Shown: in pieces, positions 44,472-52,395 of the stretch
Layout of the letters: each line of letters opens with the position of its first letter
Numbering within the stretch: the first letter of the stretch is position 1
Assembly: GCF_019104745.1 (NCBI RefSeq)
Contig: NZ_JAHRWL010000002.1
Coordinates: 632,076-696,075, forward strand
Source: Thalassococcus arenae
GTDB lineage: Bacteria > Pseudomonadota > Alphaproteobacteria > Rhodobacterales > Rhodobacteraceae
Direction: 5' to 3'
Length of the DNA: 64,000 nucleotides
Translations under genes and position numbers: made by a program
The notes under the pieces: generated by a model
What the model was told of the DNA's origin: nothing
The model's database searches: none
The model's input: only the letters and a program-made list of their open reading frames with translations

Positions 44472-44948
44472 TCAGTTGCCGGTTTGCTTCTCAGCGCCGA
44501 TGGGCTGACCCTCTTCAAAGTACTCTTGGTACACCATCAAATTCAGACACTTCCAAGGGTCATCGATGCCCTGCGTTTCCATAGCGCTCTGTAGGTCAAG
44601 GAATGCGTTCTCTAAATGAAGCGTATAGCTGTTGAAGATTATGCCCCCACCTCTGCGCAGGAAATCGGGATAGTTGGATATCTCCTTCAGATAGCCGTTG
44701 TGCATCCGCATCATCGCCAACACGGAAGCTGCACGCTCTTGCGCATCCCAATCACCAACTCCGAGCCCAAACAGGTCAAATTCAGTCCGATCTGCGAACC
44801 GTGCGTAGCGCTCGGGAACACTGCCCCGTCTTCGCCAGCTCGCTACCGTGCTCCGCCCGAGTTTCAATCGGTCCGCCAAGCCCTGGTCGGTCTCTACTCG
44901 GAAGCGGCGCTTGAGCGCCACAATGATACCTTCCGCATCCTTTGCCAT
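44472..44948 (-). CDS. CI-type phage repressor
   Basis: A 158-residue protein whose N-terminus (about 8-65) is a Phage_CI_repr-type HTH: IIVALKRRFRVETDQGLADRLKLGRSTVASWRRRGSVP shows the helix-turn-helix with GRSTVASWRRRG. The rest is helical and lacks a LexA-like protease motif. It is transcribed leftward from a shared control region with the Ner-like gene, the Mu c / ner arrangement, and should maintain quiescence. A 60-base sample of the gene is about 47% GC by hand count, against about 65-68% in the rest of the element. Confidence 0.75.
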   Translation of the reverse strand: MAKDAEGIIVALKRRFRVETDQGLADRLKLGRSTVASWRRRGSVPERYARFADRTEFDLFGLGVGDWDAQERAASVLAMMRMHNGYLKEISNYPDFLRRGGGIIFNSYTLHLENAFLDLQSAMETQGIDDPWKCLNLMVYQEYFEEGQPIGAEKQTGN

Positions 44949-44957
44949 CGAACGTCC

Positions 44958-44979
44958 TTGACATGACGCATTGCGTCAT
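44958..44979. promoter_or_regulatory. Early promoter and operator of the Mu-like element
   Basis: A TTGACA -35-like hexamer (44958-44963) runs into the perfect 17-base palindrome ATGACGCA-T-TGCGTCAT (44963-44979). A related imperfect motif GTTGCATTGCGAC follows at about 44984-44996. The site lies between the divergent repressor and ner-like genes, so repressor or Ner bound here would block the early promoter. Confidence 0.65.
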
Positions 44980-45020
44980 AGATGTTGCATTGCGACACAC
45001 TCAGTCGATAAGAGGGCGTC

Positions 45021-45230
45021 ATGTTGCAAAGCGATACACCGTCTCCCGATTATTTGAAAGCCGTGCGGGCTCGACTTGTCGCCAACGGCACATCGCTCAA
45101 TGCGCTTTGCAAGCAACATCGGCTGCATCGTTCCGCTGTCTCCGCTGCGCTTTCTGGTCAACGCAAAGGACCAAAAAGCCAAGCGCTCCTGACGCGCTTC
45201 CTCAGCCTCGCGGAAGCCGTCGAAAAGTGA
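45021..45230 (+). CDS. Ner/Cro-like DNA-binding protein (69 aa)
   Basis: A 69-residue protein with one HTH: KAVRARLVANGTSLNALCKQ then HRLHRSAVSAALSGQRKGP. Position (first rightward gene, divergent from the repressor, directly before the transposase) is that of Mu ner, which represses both early promoters. The start is MLQSDTPSPDYLKAV. The stop overlaps the GTG start of the transposase (GTGA), so translation of the two is coupled. Confidence 0.75.
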   Translation: MLQSDTPSPDYLKAVRARLVANGTSLNALCKQHRLHRSAVSAALSGQRKGPKSQALLTRFLSLAEAVEK

Positions 45231-47167
45231 AGCTCGCCGTCGCTGATATCATCGGGATGAAGGGTGTTCCGGATACACACATGGGTGTCCGTAAGTGGCT
45301 GGTCTCAAAGTCAGTTGACACCGAACTTTGCGGCAAGCGGTTCTTGTTTAACCTCTCCGATCTACCCGAGGACGTGCGCCTCGCCTGGTGGCATCGGGAG
45401 CTGGACAATCTGCACCTGGAGCCGGGCACGCGGGACGATGCGGCGCATGAGGCGTTCATGGCGCAGCCTGCCAAGGCGCGGGCTCGGGCGGAGCGGAAAG
45501 CGGCCATCGCGACGCTGCTGACCGCGCTGCGTGAGCAGGGCGTGAAGGAGGGTGAGCGGTTCGCCCTGGTGCGCGAGAAGTTCGGTGACAAGGGCACGTC
45601 GACGGCGTCTTTGAAGCGGTTTCAACGGGGTGTTGAAGGGGTCAATCCGATCAACTACGCGCCCGCACTGCTGGACGTCTACAAGGCCACGGCGCAGCGC
45701 GCGGACATGAGCCCGGAGGCGTGGCGTTTCTTCTTGACGATGATCCGGGACGCGGCACCCGACTGGCCCCTGATCGAGGCATGGCGGCGGGTGCGGGACG
45801 CGGGCCGGGTCGCCGGGTGGGCTGTGCCGTCCTACCCGACCTTCTACAGGCGTTGGGCTGCGCTGAGCGGGGCACAACAGCTTGCCGCGAGTTTCGGCAA
45901 GGACGACACGGCCAAGCGGCTGAGCCTTCCGGCTATGCGCGACAAGACAAGCCTGCTGGCGCTGCAAGAGGTTTCTCTGGACGGGCGGACACAGGATTTC
46001 TGGGTCGATTGGGGCGACGGGAAACCGACCCGGCCGACCCTGCTGGTCCTGGTGGATGCGGCCTCGAACACGGTGCTGGACTGGGAGCTTGCCCCATCCG
46101 AAAACGCGGCGGCGACGGTGCGCCTGGTTAAGCGGGTATGTCAGCGCTACGGGATCTTCGACACGCTCTATACCGACAACGGTTCGGCCTTTGCCGGGCA
46201 CCTGGTGGCGGGCGGCAATCCGCACCGCTTCCGCAACGGCGCGCCGAAGGGCATCCAGCCGATGGGCCTTTGCCAGATCATGGGCATCAAGCTGCGCTTT
46301 GCCATGCCCGGAAACGCACAAGCCAAGATCGCGGAGCGGATATTCGCCACGCTGTCGCGGGCGGTGGACGATGGGCCGGAATTCAAGGGCGCCCATGCCG
46401 GTCACGCGCCGGGCGCCAGCCCGACGCCCAAGGTGGTCCCGGTTCCGGTTGAGACGGCGAAGGCGGTTCTGGCACGGGAAATCGGGCGCCACAATCGGGA
46501 AACCGGACGGCGCAGCCAGGGCGCGCGCGGCCGGTCCTACGACGCCATCCTGCGCGACGGGCTGGCGCAACGGGAGGCGCTTGGGCGCCCGGTGCGGCGT
46601 CCGACCGCGGAACAGCTCTACCTCGCCGGTCTGATCTGGAAGCCGGTGGCGGTGGACCGCACCGGGCGTGTGGCCGCCAATGGCTGGCATTATGGCGGGC
46701 CGGAGACGCAAGAGGCGCTGATCCGCTTCCACGACACCGGGCGGAAAATCCTGCTGGGCCGCGACCCGGACGATTTCAGCGCGCCAGCCATCGCCTTTGA
46801 CGACAACGGCAACCTGATTTGCCGGGGGATCGAACCCGTGAAGCGCGGTGCCTACGACAGCGCGGACGGCATTCGCGAGGCGGCGCGCAACCGCAAGGCG
46901 GCGCGGCAGGCGGTCAAGGCGGCAGAGGACGCCAACGACTACCTGGACGGCCCCGACTATGCGCGCGCCATGGCTGCGCTGGATGCGGCGGCAAAGGCCG
47001 ACGACACGCCCCCGCCCGCGCCGAGCAAGGTGGTTGGCGGGCGGTTCGGCGCTCCGCTTCGCGAGCAGGCGCCGGAACCGCAAACCGAAGACGAGTTGTC
47101 CGGGGTTATCAAGGATTTCGACCGTGCCCACGGGTTCGACCCGGGGCGCCTTGTTAGCGGCCAGTGA
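45227..47167 (+). CDS. Mu-type DDE transposase (MuA-like)
   Basis: A 646-residue transposase that would bind the end repeats and join the element to target DNA. The N-terminal 60 residues (ADIIGMKGVPDTHMGVRKWL) form the Mu-type winged-helix. The catalytic triad is visible: Asp about 260 in FWVDWGDG, Asp about 317 in LYTDNGSAF, and Glu about 370 in KIAERIF. A beta-barrel region and a basic, Ala-rich helical tail follow, ending in a region comparable to the MuB/ClpX-contact tail. Start is GTG coupled to the ner-like stop; an ATG 10 codons later is possible. The frame is intact and length is near MuA (663). Confidence 0.92.
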   Translation: MKLAVADIIGMKGVPDTHMGVRKWLVSKSVDTELCGKRFLFNLSDLPEDVRLAWWHRELDNLHLEPGTRDDAAHEAFMAQPAKARARAERKAAIATLLTALREQGVKEGERFALVREKFGDKGTSTASLKRFQRGVEGVNPINYAPALLDVYKATAQRADMSPEAWRFFLTMIRDAAPDWPLIEAWRRVRDAGRVAGWAVPSYPTFYRRWAALSGAQQLAASFGKDDTAKRLSLPAMRDKTSLLALQEVSLDGRTQDFWVDWGDGKPTRPTLLVLVDAASNTVLDWELAPSENAAATVRLVKRVCQRYGIFDTLYTDNGSAFAGHLVAGGNPHRFRNGAPKGIQPMGLCQIMGIKLRFAMPGNAQAKIAERIFATLSRAVDDGPEFKGAHAGHAPGASPTPKVVPVPVETAKAVLAREIGRHNRETGRRSQGARGRSYDAILRDGLAQREALGRPVRRPTAEQLYLAGLIWKPVAVDRTGRVAANGWHYGGPETQEALIRFHDTGRKILLGRDPDDFSAPAIAFDDNGNLICRGIEPVKRGAYDSADGIREAARNRKAARQAVKAAEDANDYLDGPDYARAMAALDAAAKADDTPPPAPSKVVGGRFGAPLREQAPEPQTEDELSGVIKDFDRAHGFDPGRLVSGQ

Positions 47168-47234
47168 CGTGCTGCAACACGCCACTGGCCATTCACCAGC
47201 GGGCGAAAGCCCGCGTAGCTAAGCGGAGAGAAGA

Positions 47235-48005
47235 ATGGCAGAGCATCTGCATATCATCAAGCCCCCGGAGGCGCGCCAGGCGCCCGGTCTGGTCATGACC
47301 CAGACCGCGACCGACATCTTGCGGTCGGTCAAGCTCGTGGCGGACGAACCCGGCACTCTGACCATGGTCGCGGGCATTCCCGGCTGCGGCAAATCGGAAA
47401 CGTTGCTGCGGTTCATCCAGAACAACCCCGAGGCCATCAAGCTCGATATCGTCGCGGGTGAAGGGCGCATCTGGGACCTTGCCGCAGCGCTGATGCAGCA
47501 CCTCGAGATGGGTGTGCCGAACAGCCGCCGGATGCGCGAGGACCGTCAACGGATCACCGAGGCCATCGGGTTTGGCCGTGTTCTGATCCTGGACGAGGCG
47601 CAATACCTGGCCAATTACAACCCTCGCGGCGGTTTCAACTTCGACGCCTATGAATGGCTGCGCGCGATGGCGGAGGAAGGCTCCTTCTCCGTGGTGTTTT
47701 GCGGCGACCTGTCGCTTGCAGACGCGATTGGCTCGGTTCCGCAGCTTCGGCGGCGCATGGTTCGGCCGGTCGAGATCCGTTCCATTCCGAAGCCCGACGT
47801 GGCGATGTTCGCCGCTTCGCGCGGTGTCACCGATAGCGCCGTGGTCGACGCCCTTGCAGCCATGGCCAAGCGTCACGGTGGCATCGGGGACGTGAAGCGC
47901 ACCCTGCAACACGCGGAAATCCGCGCGGAAGGGCGCCGGATCGCGGCGGCGGACGTCAAGGCGGCGTTGCTCTATCTGGGTCTGTCGGCGCGGGGGGACG
48001 GGTAA
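47235..48005 (+). CDS. MuB-like AAA+ ATPase, transposition target protein
   Basis: A 256-residue ATPase of the TniB/MuB group. Walker A GIPGCGKSE (about 46-54) and Walker B VLILDEAQYL (about 115-124) are intact, with sensor regions in FSVVFCGDLSL and GGIGDVKRTLQHAE. MuB delivers target DNA to the transposase and provides target immunity. GGAGAGAAG precedes the ATG. The order A then B is as in Mu. It ends TAATG, overlapping the next gene by one base. Confidence 0.88.
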   Translation: MAEHLHIIKPPEARQAPGLVMTQTATDILRSVKLVADEPGTLTMVAGIPGCGKSETLLRFIQNNPEAIKLDIVAGEGRIWDLAAALMQHLEMGVPNSRRMREDRQRITEAIGFGRVLILDEAQYLANYNPRGGFNFDAYEWLRAMAEEGSFSVVFCGDLSLADAIGSVPQLRRRMVRPVEIRSIPKPDVAMFAASRGVTDSAVVDALAAMAKRHGGIGDVKRTLQHAEIRAEGRRIAAADVKAALLYLGLSARGDG

Positions 48006-48259
48006 TGCAGAACGCTCCCGACGTCACTTTCCTTCAAGCGCTGCAAGCGCTCACGGAATTCCCGGCCGTCGCCCATACCTGGTTGGGCGAGATACGCGAT
48101 ATCCTCGGCAGACCCGATGCCTCACCGCAAGACGGTGCGGAGCTGGCCCGGATCGTTGCGCTTTTCCAGTCGGACATCGACCTGGCGGAAACAAACAACC
48201 GGATCGTGTTGGCGCATATCCATGCGGCGGCATCCATGCAGAAAGGTCCAAGGCAATGA
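48005..48259 (+). CDS. Hypothetical protein of the Mu-like element (84 aa)
   Basis: An 84-residue, mostly helical, acidic protein (LQALQALTEFPAVAHTWLGE, ARIVALFQSDIDLAETNN). Its ATG overlaps the ATPase stop and its stop overlaps the next start, so it belongs to the early operon. No family recognised. Confidence 0.65.
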   Translation: MQNAPDVTFLQALQALTEFPAVAHTWLGEIRDILGRPDASPQDGAELARIVALFQSDIDLAETNNRIVLAHIHAAASMQKGPRQ

Positions 48260-48645
48260 GCAAGGACGAAGATTATCGTGTGAAGAACGCGCGTGAGGGC
48301 CGCGCCCTCTACGTTCCAGGCAAGACGGCCGAGGAAGACCATGCGGAGGCGGCAAAGCGAAGGATTGAAGGCATGACGGTCCAGCATCGGCTCAAACTGG
48401 ACTTCACCAAGGACGAATTCGCAGCGGTTTCATCGGCGGCGGACAACGTGGGTGCCTATCTCTGGGAAGCGGCATCTGCCTTCGACCTTCTGGCGGACGG
48501 GATCGACCACGGCGCGTTCTCGGCGAATGATGCCCGCCTGGGCGCGACCCTTCGGCTTCTCGGCTTGGCCCTGGAACAGCGCCAGGCAAAAGCCGGGGAT
48601 GTACTGGCCATGTTCGGGATAAGGCTCCGGGGGGCAGCGGAATGA
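48256..48645 (+). CDS. Hypothetical protein of the Mu-like element (129 aa)
   Basis: A 129-residue helical protein (LKLDFTKDEFAAVSSAADNV, LLGLALEQRQAKAGDVL). No cysteines of note, no signal or membrane helix. Overlaps its neighbours by 4 bases on both sides. In this position Mu-like phages carry small host-takeover or DNA-protection genes, but I see no motif of Gam or any other family. Confidence 0.6.
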   Translation: MSKDEDYRVKNAREGRALYVPGKTAEEDHAEAAKRRIEGMTVQHRLKLDFTKDEFAAVSSAADNVGAYLWEAASAFDLLADGIDHGAFSANDARLGATLRLLGLALEQRQAKAGDVLAMFGIRLRGAAE

Positions 48646-49052
48646 GCATCAGCGACAACCAGCGCAAGCTGTTCTGGGTGGCGGCGCGCAAGCTCGGCTG
48701 GACCGAGGATCAGCTTCGCCCGGCCCTGGCACAGATCGCCGGCGTCACCAGCGTCAACGACCTCGACCGCGACGGGTTCGACGCGATGATGGGCTTCTTC
48801 GAGTATTGCGGCTTCACCCCGCTTTCGGCGAAGGGCAAGGACTATGGCGACCGGCCCGGAATGGCGAGCTTTGCCCAGATCGAACTGATCCGCGCCTTGT
48901 GGTCGGAATACACCCGGCGCCAGGCCGGTGAAGACGAGCTCAAGAAATGGCTGGCGAACAAGTGGCATGTGTCCAGCCTGCGCTTCGTCACCGCCGAAAT
49001 GGCCGGGAAGATGATCGCCGCGCTGAAGGCGATGAAGGCCCGCGCCGCGTAG
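48642..49052 (+). CDS. GemA-like regulatory protein (DUF1018)
   Basis: A 136-residue protein matching Mu GemA (gp16 family): MSISDNQRKLFWVAARKLGW start, a central SFAQIELIRALWSEYTRR and a final LKKWLANKWHVSSLRFVTAEMAGKMI. GemA is reported in Mu to affect host gene expression and DNA supercoiling. It is the last gene before a terminator, so it closes the early transcript. Confidence 0.85.
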   Translation: MSISDNQRKLFWVAARKLGWTEDQLRPALAQIAGVTSVNDLDRDGFDAMMGFFEYCGFTPLSAKGKDYGDRPGMASFAQIELIRALWSEYTRRQAGEDELKKWLANKWHVSSLRFVTAEMAGKMIAALKAMKARAA

Positions 49053-49078
49053 CCTGGTGCATCTCTCGGCGATGAACG

Positions 49079-49105
49079 GGGCGGTGTGAGAGCACCGCCC
49101 TTTTT
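49079..49105 (+). terminator. Terminator closing the early operon of the element
   Basis: Perfect 8-base stem GGGCGGTG / CACCGCCC, 6-base loop, then TTTTT. Confidence 0.85.
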
Positions 49106-49390
49106 ACGACCGGCGCTGAGACGCCCGGAGAGGCCCGCAGAGCGGCCCTTTCGCTATTGGCACCCTGACCCCAGAAAGCGCGAGACGGGTATTTAAAAGG
49201 GGTTCAAATCGCCTCGTTTGGCCCTTTGCGTCGGAGCCGCGCGCACTTGTCCGCGCAATCCGCCGATTTTCCCCTCGAATTCCGGTTCTCACGCACATCC
49301 GTGCCGGTGTTCGGGGTTTTCCGCTCTTGCCATGGTCCTTCCAGATACTTGCCACCAATCGCCGTGGCGCAAGTCGAAGGACAGGGCTTC
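49106..49390. other. Gap between the early and virion genes of the element
   Basis: About 285 bases with no convincing gene. An open frame leads in from 49226 to the capsid gene but has no good start. In Mu this interval would contain many genes (mor, lysis, terminase, portal, F, G, I), so the deletion or loss that shaped the element may be centred here. A late promoter could lie in the segment. Confidence 0.5.
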
Positions 49391-50290
49391 ATGCTGATCA
49401 ACGAAAGCAACCTCGATCTGGTCTACAAGGGTTTCAAGGCCAGCTACACCGACGCCTATCTCGCGGCGGAAGTGAACTGGGACAAGATCGCCATGACGGT
49501 CGCCAGCTCGGGCAGCGAGGAAACCTACGGGTGGATCGGGGCGGTGCCGCAATTGCGGGAATGGATCGGGCCGCGCCATGTGAAGGGGCTGATGGCCCAT
49601 GCGTTCACGATCCGGAACCGGAAGTTCGAAAGCACGGTGGCCATCCCGCGCGACAACATCTCCGACGACAAGCTCGGCGTGTTCAAGCCCGCCTTCCAGC
49701 TCATGGGTCAGGGCGCGCGCACGCACCCGGAAGAGCTGATCTTCGCGCTCCTGGCGGCCGGGTTCGAGACGCAGTGTTTCGACGGTCAGAACTTCTTCGA
49801 TACCGATCATCCGTCGAAGGACAAAGACGGCAACCCGGTCACGGTCAGCAACATGGACGCCACCGGCGGCGGCGCGGCCTGGTTCCTGCTGGACACGTCC
49901 AAACCGGTGAAGCCGATCATCTGGCAGGAACGCGAGAAGTACGAATTCACGCAGCTCACCCGCGCCGATGATACCAACGTCTTCATCAACGACGAATACC
50001 TCTATGGCGTCCGGGCGCGGGTGAATGCCGGGTTCGGCCTCTGGCAGCTCGGCTATGGCAGCGTGAACGACCTGACCGAGGCGAACTATGCGGCGGCGCG
50101 CGCCGCGATGATGAACTTCCGTAGCGACGAAGGCCGCTTGCTGGGCATCAAGCCCACGGCCCTGGTTGTTCCCCCGGCGCTCGAAGACGCCGCGCTGCAC
50201 CTGCTGAACACCGAAACCAAGGACGGTGGCGGTTCCAACCCCTACAAGGCCACGGCTGACTTGATCGTCACGCCCTGGCTCGAAGCCTGA
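49391..50290 (+). CDS. Mu-like major head subunit (gpT)
   Basis: A 299-residue capsid protein of the Mu gpT family. It starts MLINESNLDLVYKGFKASYT, the family's conserved opening, followed by WDKIAMTVASSGSEETYGWIG, ENAIR-type helix region HAFTIRNRKFESTVAIPRDN, and DGQNFFDTDHP. Length matches Mu T (305). The frame is complete with no lesion. It stands first in the virion block, before the protease, the reverse of Mu. Confidence 0.88.
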   Translation: MLINESNLDLVYKGFKASYTDAYLAAEVNWDKIAMTVASSGSEETYGWIGAVPQLREWIGPRHVKGLMAHAFTIRNRKFESTVAIPRDNISDDKLGVFKPAFQLMGQGARTHPEELIFALLAAGFETQCFDGQNFFDTDHPSKDKDGNPVTVSNMDATGGGAAWFLLDTSKPVKPIIWQEREKYEFTQLTRADDTNVFINDEYLYGVRARVNAGFGLWQLGYGSVNDLTEANYAAARAAMMNFRSDEGRLLGIKPTALVVPPALEDAALHLLNTETKDGGGSNPYKATADLIVTPWLEA

Positions 50291-50304
50291 GCGGAGGACC
50301 GGAC

Positions 50305-50733
50305 ATGGCAGCTCTGACGACAGATCGGAACACGCCTTCCCGCCTGGGCGACATGCGCGAAGGGCCGGTGGCGGCGAACGTGCGCATCCACAAAGGGGCG
50401 ATGCTGATGCGCGACGTGGACGGCATGCTGCGCCCTGGTGCAACCGCGACCGGCTGTGTCGGCGTCGGTCGCGCGGAAGAGGGGGTGGACAATACCGGCG
50501 GTGCAGCGGGCGATGCGACCATCAAGTGGCGCGCGGGCGTGTTCCTGATGGCCAATGCCGAGGGCGACGCGGTGGCGGCGGGTGACGAGGATGCGGCCTG
50601 CTACATCGTCGATGACCAGACGGTCGCCGCCAGCGATGGGGCCGGTACCCGTTCGAAAGCGGGTGTGGTCGATGAAGCCACCAGCGAAGGCGTGTGGGTT
50701 CGGTTCGACGCCGCTCTCGCGCGCGCGGTCTGA
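50305..50733 (+). CDS. Small virion-type protein after gpT (142 aa)
   Basis: A 142-residue Gly/Ala/Asp-rich beta-type protein (GPVAANVRIHKGAMLMRDVDG, DAACYIVDDQTVAASDG). The composition and the position next to the major head protein resemble capsid decoration proteins, including the DUF2190 type, but I cannot assign the family firmly. The start lies 15 bases after the gpT stop with GGAGG upstream. Confidence 0.55.
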   Translation: MAALTTDRNTPSRLGDMREGPVAANVRIHKGAMLMRDVDGMLRPGATATGCVGVGRAEEGVDNTGGAAGDATIKWRAGVFLMANAEGDAVAAGDEDAACYIVDDQTVAASDGAGTRSKAGVVDEATSEGVWVRFDAALARAV

Positions 50734-50735
50734 CC

Positions 50736-51662
50736 ATGTCGGACACGATTTCCGTCGCTTTCGACCACGCCTTACCGGATGCCCCGGACTGGGTGCAGCT
50801 CGTACCGGCGGGCAAGGTCACCGCGCGCGACGGTCGGCGTTTCGTCAACGACAAGCCCGAAGCGGTTCTGGCGACCTTCAGGGCGGGCGGGATCGAACTC
50901 CCGGTCGATTACGAACACCAGAACGAAAAGCCCGAAGCCAAGCTTTCGGGTCCGGTCCCGGCGGCAGGCTCGATCAAGGAACTCGCGGTGCGCGCGGATG
51001 GCATCTGGGGCCGCGTGGACTGGACCGACCGCGCCCGCGCCCTGATCCGCGCCCGCGAATACCGTTTCCTGAGCCCGTCCATGATGGTGGAGAAGGACAC
51101 GGGCCGTCTCGTCAAGATCAAGGGTGCCGGGCTGGTCCACAACCCGGCGCTGCATATCACCGCCCTGGCCAGCGAGGAGAACAGGATGGACCCGACCGAA
51201 TTCATGGCGCAGCTCGCCGATCTCCTCGACATCGAGGGCGACGCGGACGAAACCGCGATCCTGAGCGCGTTCAAATCCAGGCTCGAAGCGACGAAGGACG
51301 CCAAGCCGAACCCGCGTGACTACGTGCCGATGAAGGCCTACCAGGAAGCCATGGCCAAGACGCGCACCACCGTCCAGGCGGCCAGCGAGAACAGCGCTCG
51401 CGCAAAGGTGGACGCCGCCTTGCGGGATGGCCATATCACGCCCGCAGCGAAGTCCTGGGCGCTGGAACTCTGCATTGCGGACGAGGCCAGTTTCGACGAA
51501 TTCCTCGCCGCCAGCCCGGCGCCGTTCCGCCATCTGACCGACCGGACGCGCTTTGCGCATGCGCGCGGCGTACCGTCCGACAAAGACCAAGCGAAAGCCG
51601 ACGATCCGGCCGTCGCTTTGCTTTGCGAACAGCTGGGGCTGTCGCCCGAACGCTTCGCTTGA
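50736..51662 (+). CDS. Mu-like I protein (head maturation protease/scaffold)
   Basis: A 308-residue protein of the Mu gpI family. WVQLVPAGKVTARDGRRFVN and LPVDYEHQNEKPEAKLSGPVPAAG form the protease half (the DYEHQ segment is highly conserved), with YRFLSPSMMVEKDTGRLVKIKGAGLVHNPAL further on. The C-terminal half (residues about 160-308) is helical and acts as scaffold in Mu. It begins 3 bases after the previous stop. Mu places I before the capsid gene T; here it follows. Confidence 0.82.
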   Translation: MSDTISVAFDHALPDAPDWVQLVPAGKVTARDGRRFVNDKPEAVLATFRAGGIELPVDYEHQNEKPEAKLSGPVPAAGSIKELAVRADGIWGRVDWTDRARALIRAREYRFLSPSMMVEKDTGRLVKIKGAGLVHNPALHITALASEENRMDPTEFMAQLADLLDIEGDADETAILSAFKSRLEATKDAKPNPRDYVPMKAYQEAMAKTRTTVQAASENSARAKVDAALRDGHITPAAKSWALELCIADEASFDEFLAASPAPFRHLTDRTRFAHARGVPSDKDQAKADDPAVALLCEQLGLSPERFA

Positions 51663-51867
51663 CCCATGGGGGCGGTCCTTGAACGGTCCTGCCCCATTCG
51701 ATCCGCGCCCTGTCCCGCGCGGGCCGCAGGCGTCCCGGCTTACTCCATCCCACCGGGGCGCCTGCACTTGAATAGGGTGCGGGTGGCAGGGCCTCGCGTC
51801 CGGTTGCCCGGGAACCCTGCATTGCGCTCCGACCCAAAGGCCGTGCTACGGCCGCGAGAATATCACC
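51663..51867. other. Spacer between I and the Mor-like gene
   Basis: About 205 bases without a convincing gene. One short hairpin, GGCCGT-GCT-ACGGCC, lies at about 51839-51853, just before the next start. Confidence 0.5.
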
Positions 51868-52290
51868 GTGTCACACCCGCATCGCGACGATAATCCGACG
51901 GCACCCGCGCCTGCAATCCGCTATCCGCGTCCGCCGGCACATGTCGCGCCCTACGTGGAGGTTCTTGGGCCAGCACTGGCCTTGCGGTTTCTGCTGGAAT
52001 TCGGCGGTGCCCCGTCGCTCTACTTTCCGAACGACCCAAAGGGCAGGTCCGAGGTCGAAGCGATGATCGGTCCCGACCTGATGAGGGCGCTCGGCCGACG
52101 TCTGCCTTCGAACCAGGTCAATGTTCCGGTACCGCGCGTTTGGCTCATTCACGCGCTCGCGGCCGAAGGCCGCAGCCGGGCGTCGATTTGCCGGGCGGTG
52201 CGATGCAGCTACACGACTGTGGTCCGATCCTTGAAAATCCCACCGGACGGGTCCACGCCGCCGGACCGCAATGCGGCTGGATCGAGTTGA
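51868..52290 (+). CDS. Mor-like transcription activator
   Basis: A 140-residue protein with a Mor/C-type layout: YVEVLGPALALRFLLEFGGAPSLYFP (dimerisation region with the conserved GG...LY.P) followed by a HTH, VWLIHALAAEGRSRASICRA then VRCSYTTVVRSL. In Mu, Mor switches on middle genes. Start is GTG (MSHPHRDDNP), with a weak ribosome site. The resemblance is by pattern only, and the position, inside the virion block, differs from Mu where mor is upstream of the head genes. Confidence 0.55.
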   Translation: MSHPHRDDNPTAPAPAIRYPRPPAHVAPYVEVLGPALALRFLLEFGGAPSLYFPNDPKGRSEVEAMIGPDLMRALGRRLPSNQVNVPVPRVWLIHALAAEGRSRASICRAVRCSYTTVVRSLKIPPDGSTPPDRNAAGSS

Positions 52291-52300
52291 TGGTCTGAGC

Positions 52301-52379
52301 GACGTGGGGCTGGACTTGAACCAGCATCCATTGAGCGGCAAAACGCCCAATCCCCTTACCCATCGGGGCACACCACGCC
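52301..52379 (-). tRNA. tRNA-like cloverleaf inside the Mu-like element
   Basis: On the minus strand the 79 bases can fold as a cloverleaf. Acceptor GGCGTGG / CCACGTC (one G-T pair), D arm CCCC-GATGGGTAA-GGGG, T arm GCTGG-TTCAAGT-CCAGC with the canonical loop, and a 5-base variable region. The anticodon arm is 20 bases instead of 17: stem TTGGGCG / CGCTCAA around TTTTGC, so no standard anticodon can be read. CCA is not encoded. It may be an altered phage tRNA, a pseudo-tRNA or an RNA mimic. It is antisense to the virion genes, in the gap between two of them. Confidence 0.45.
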
Positions 52380-52395
52380 GACAGGAAACATAACC

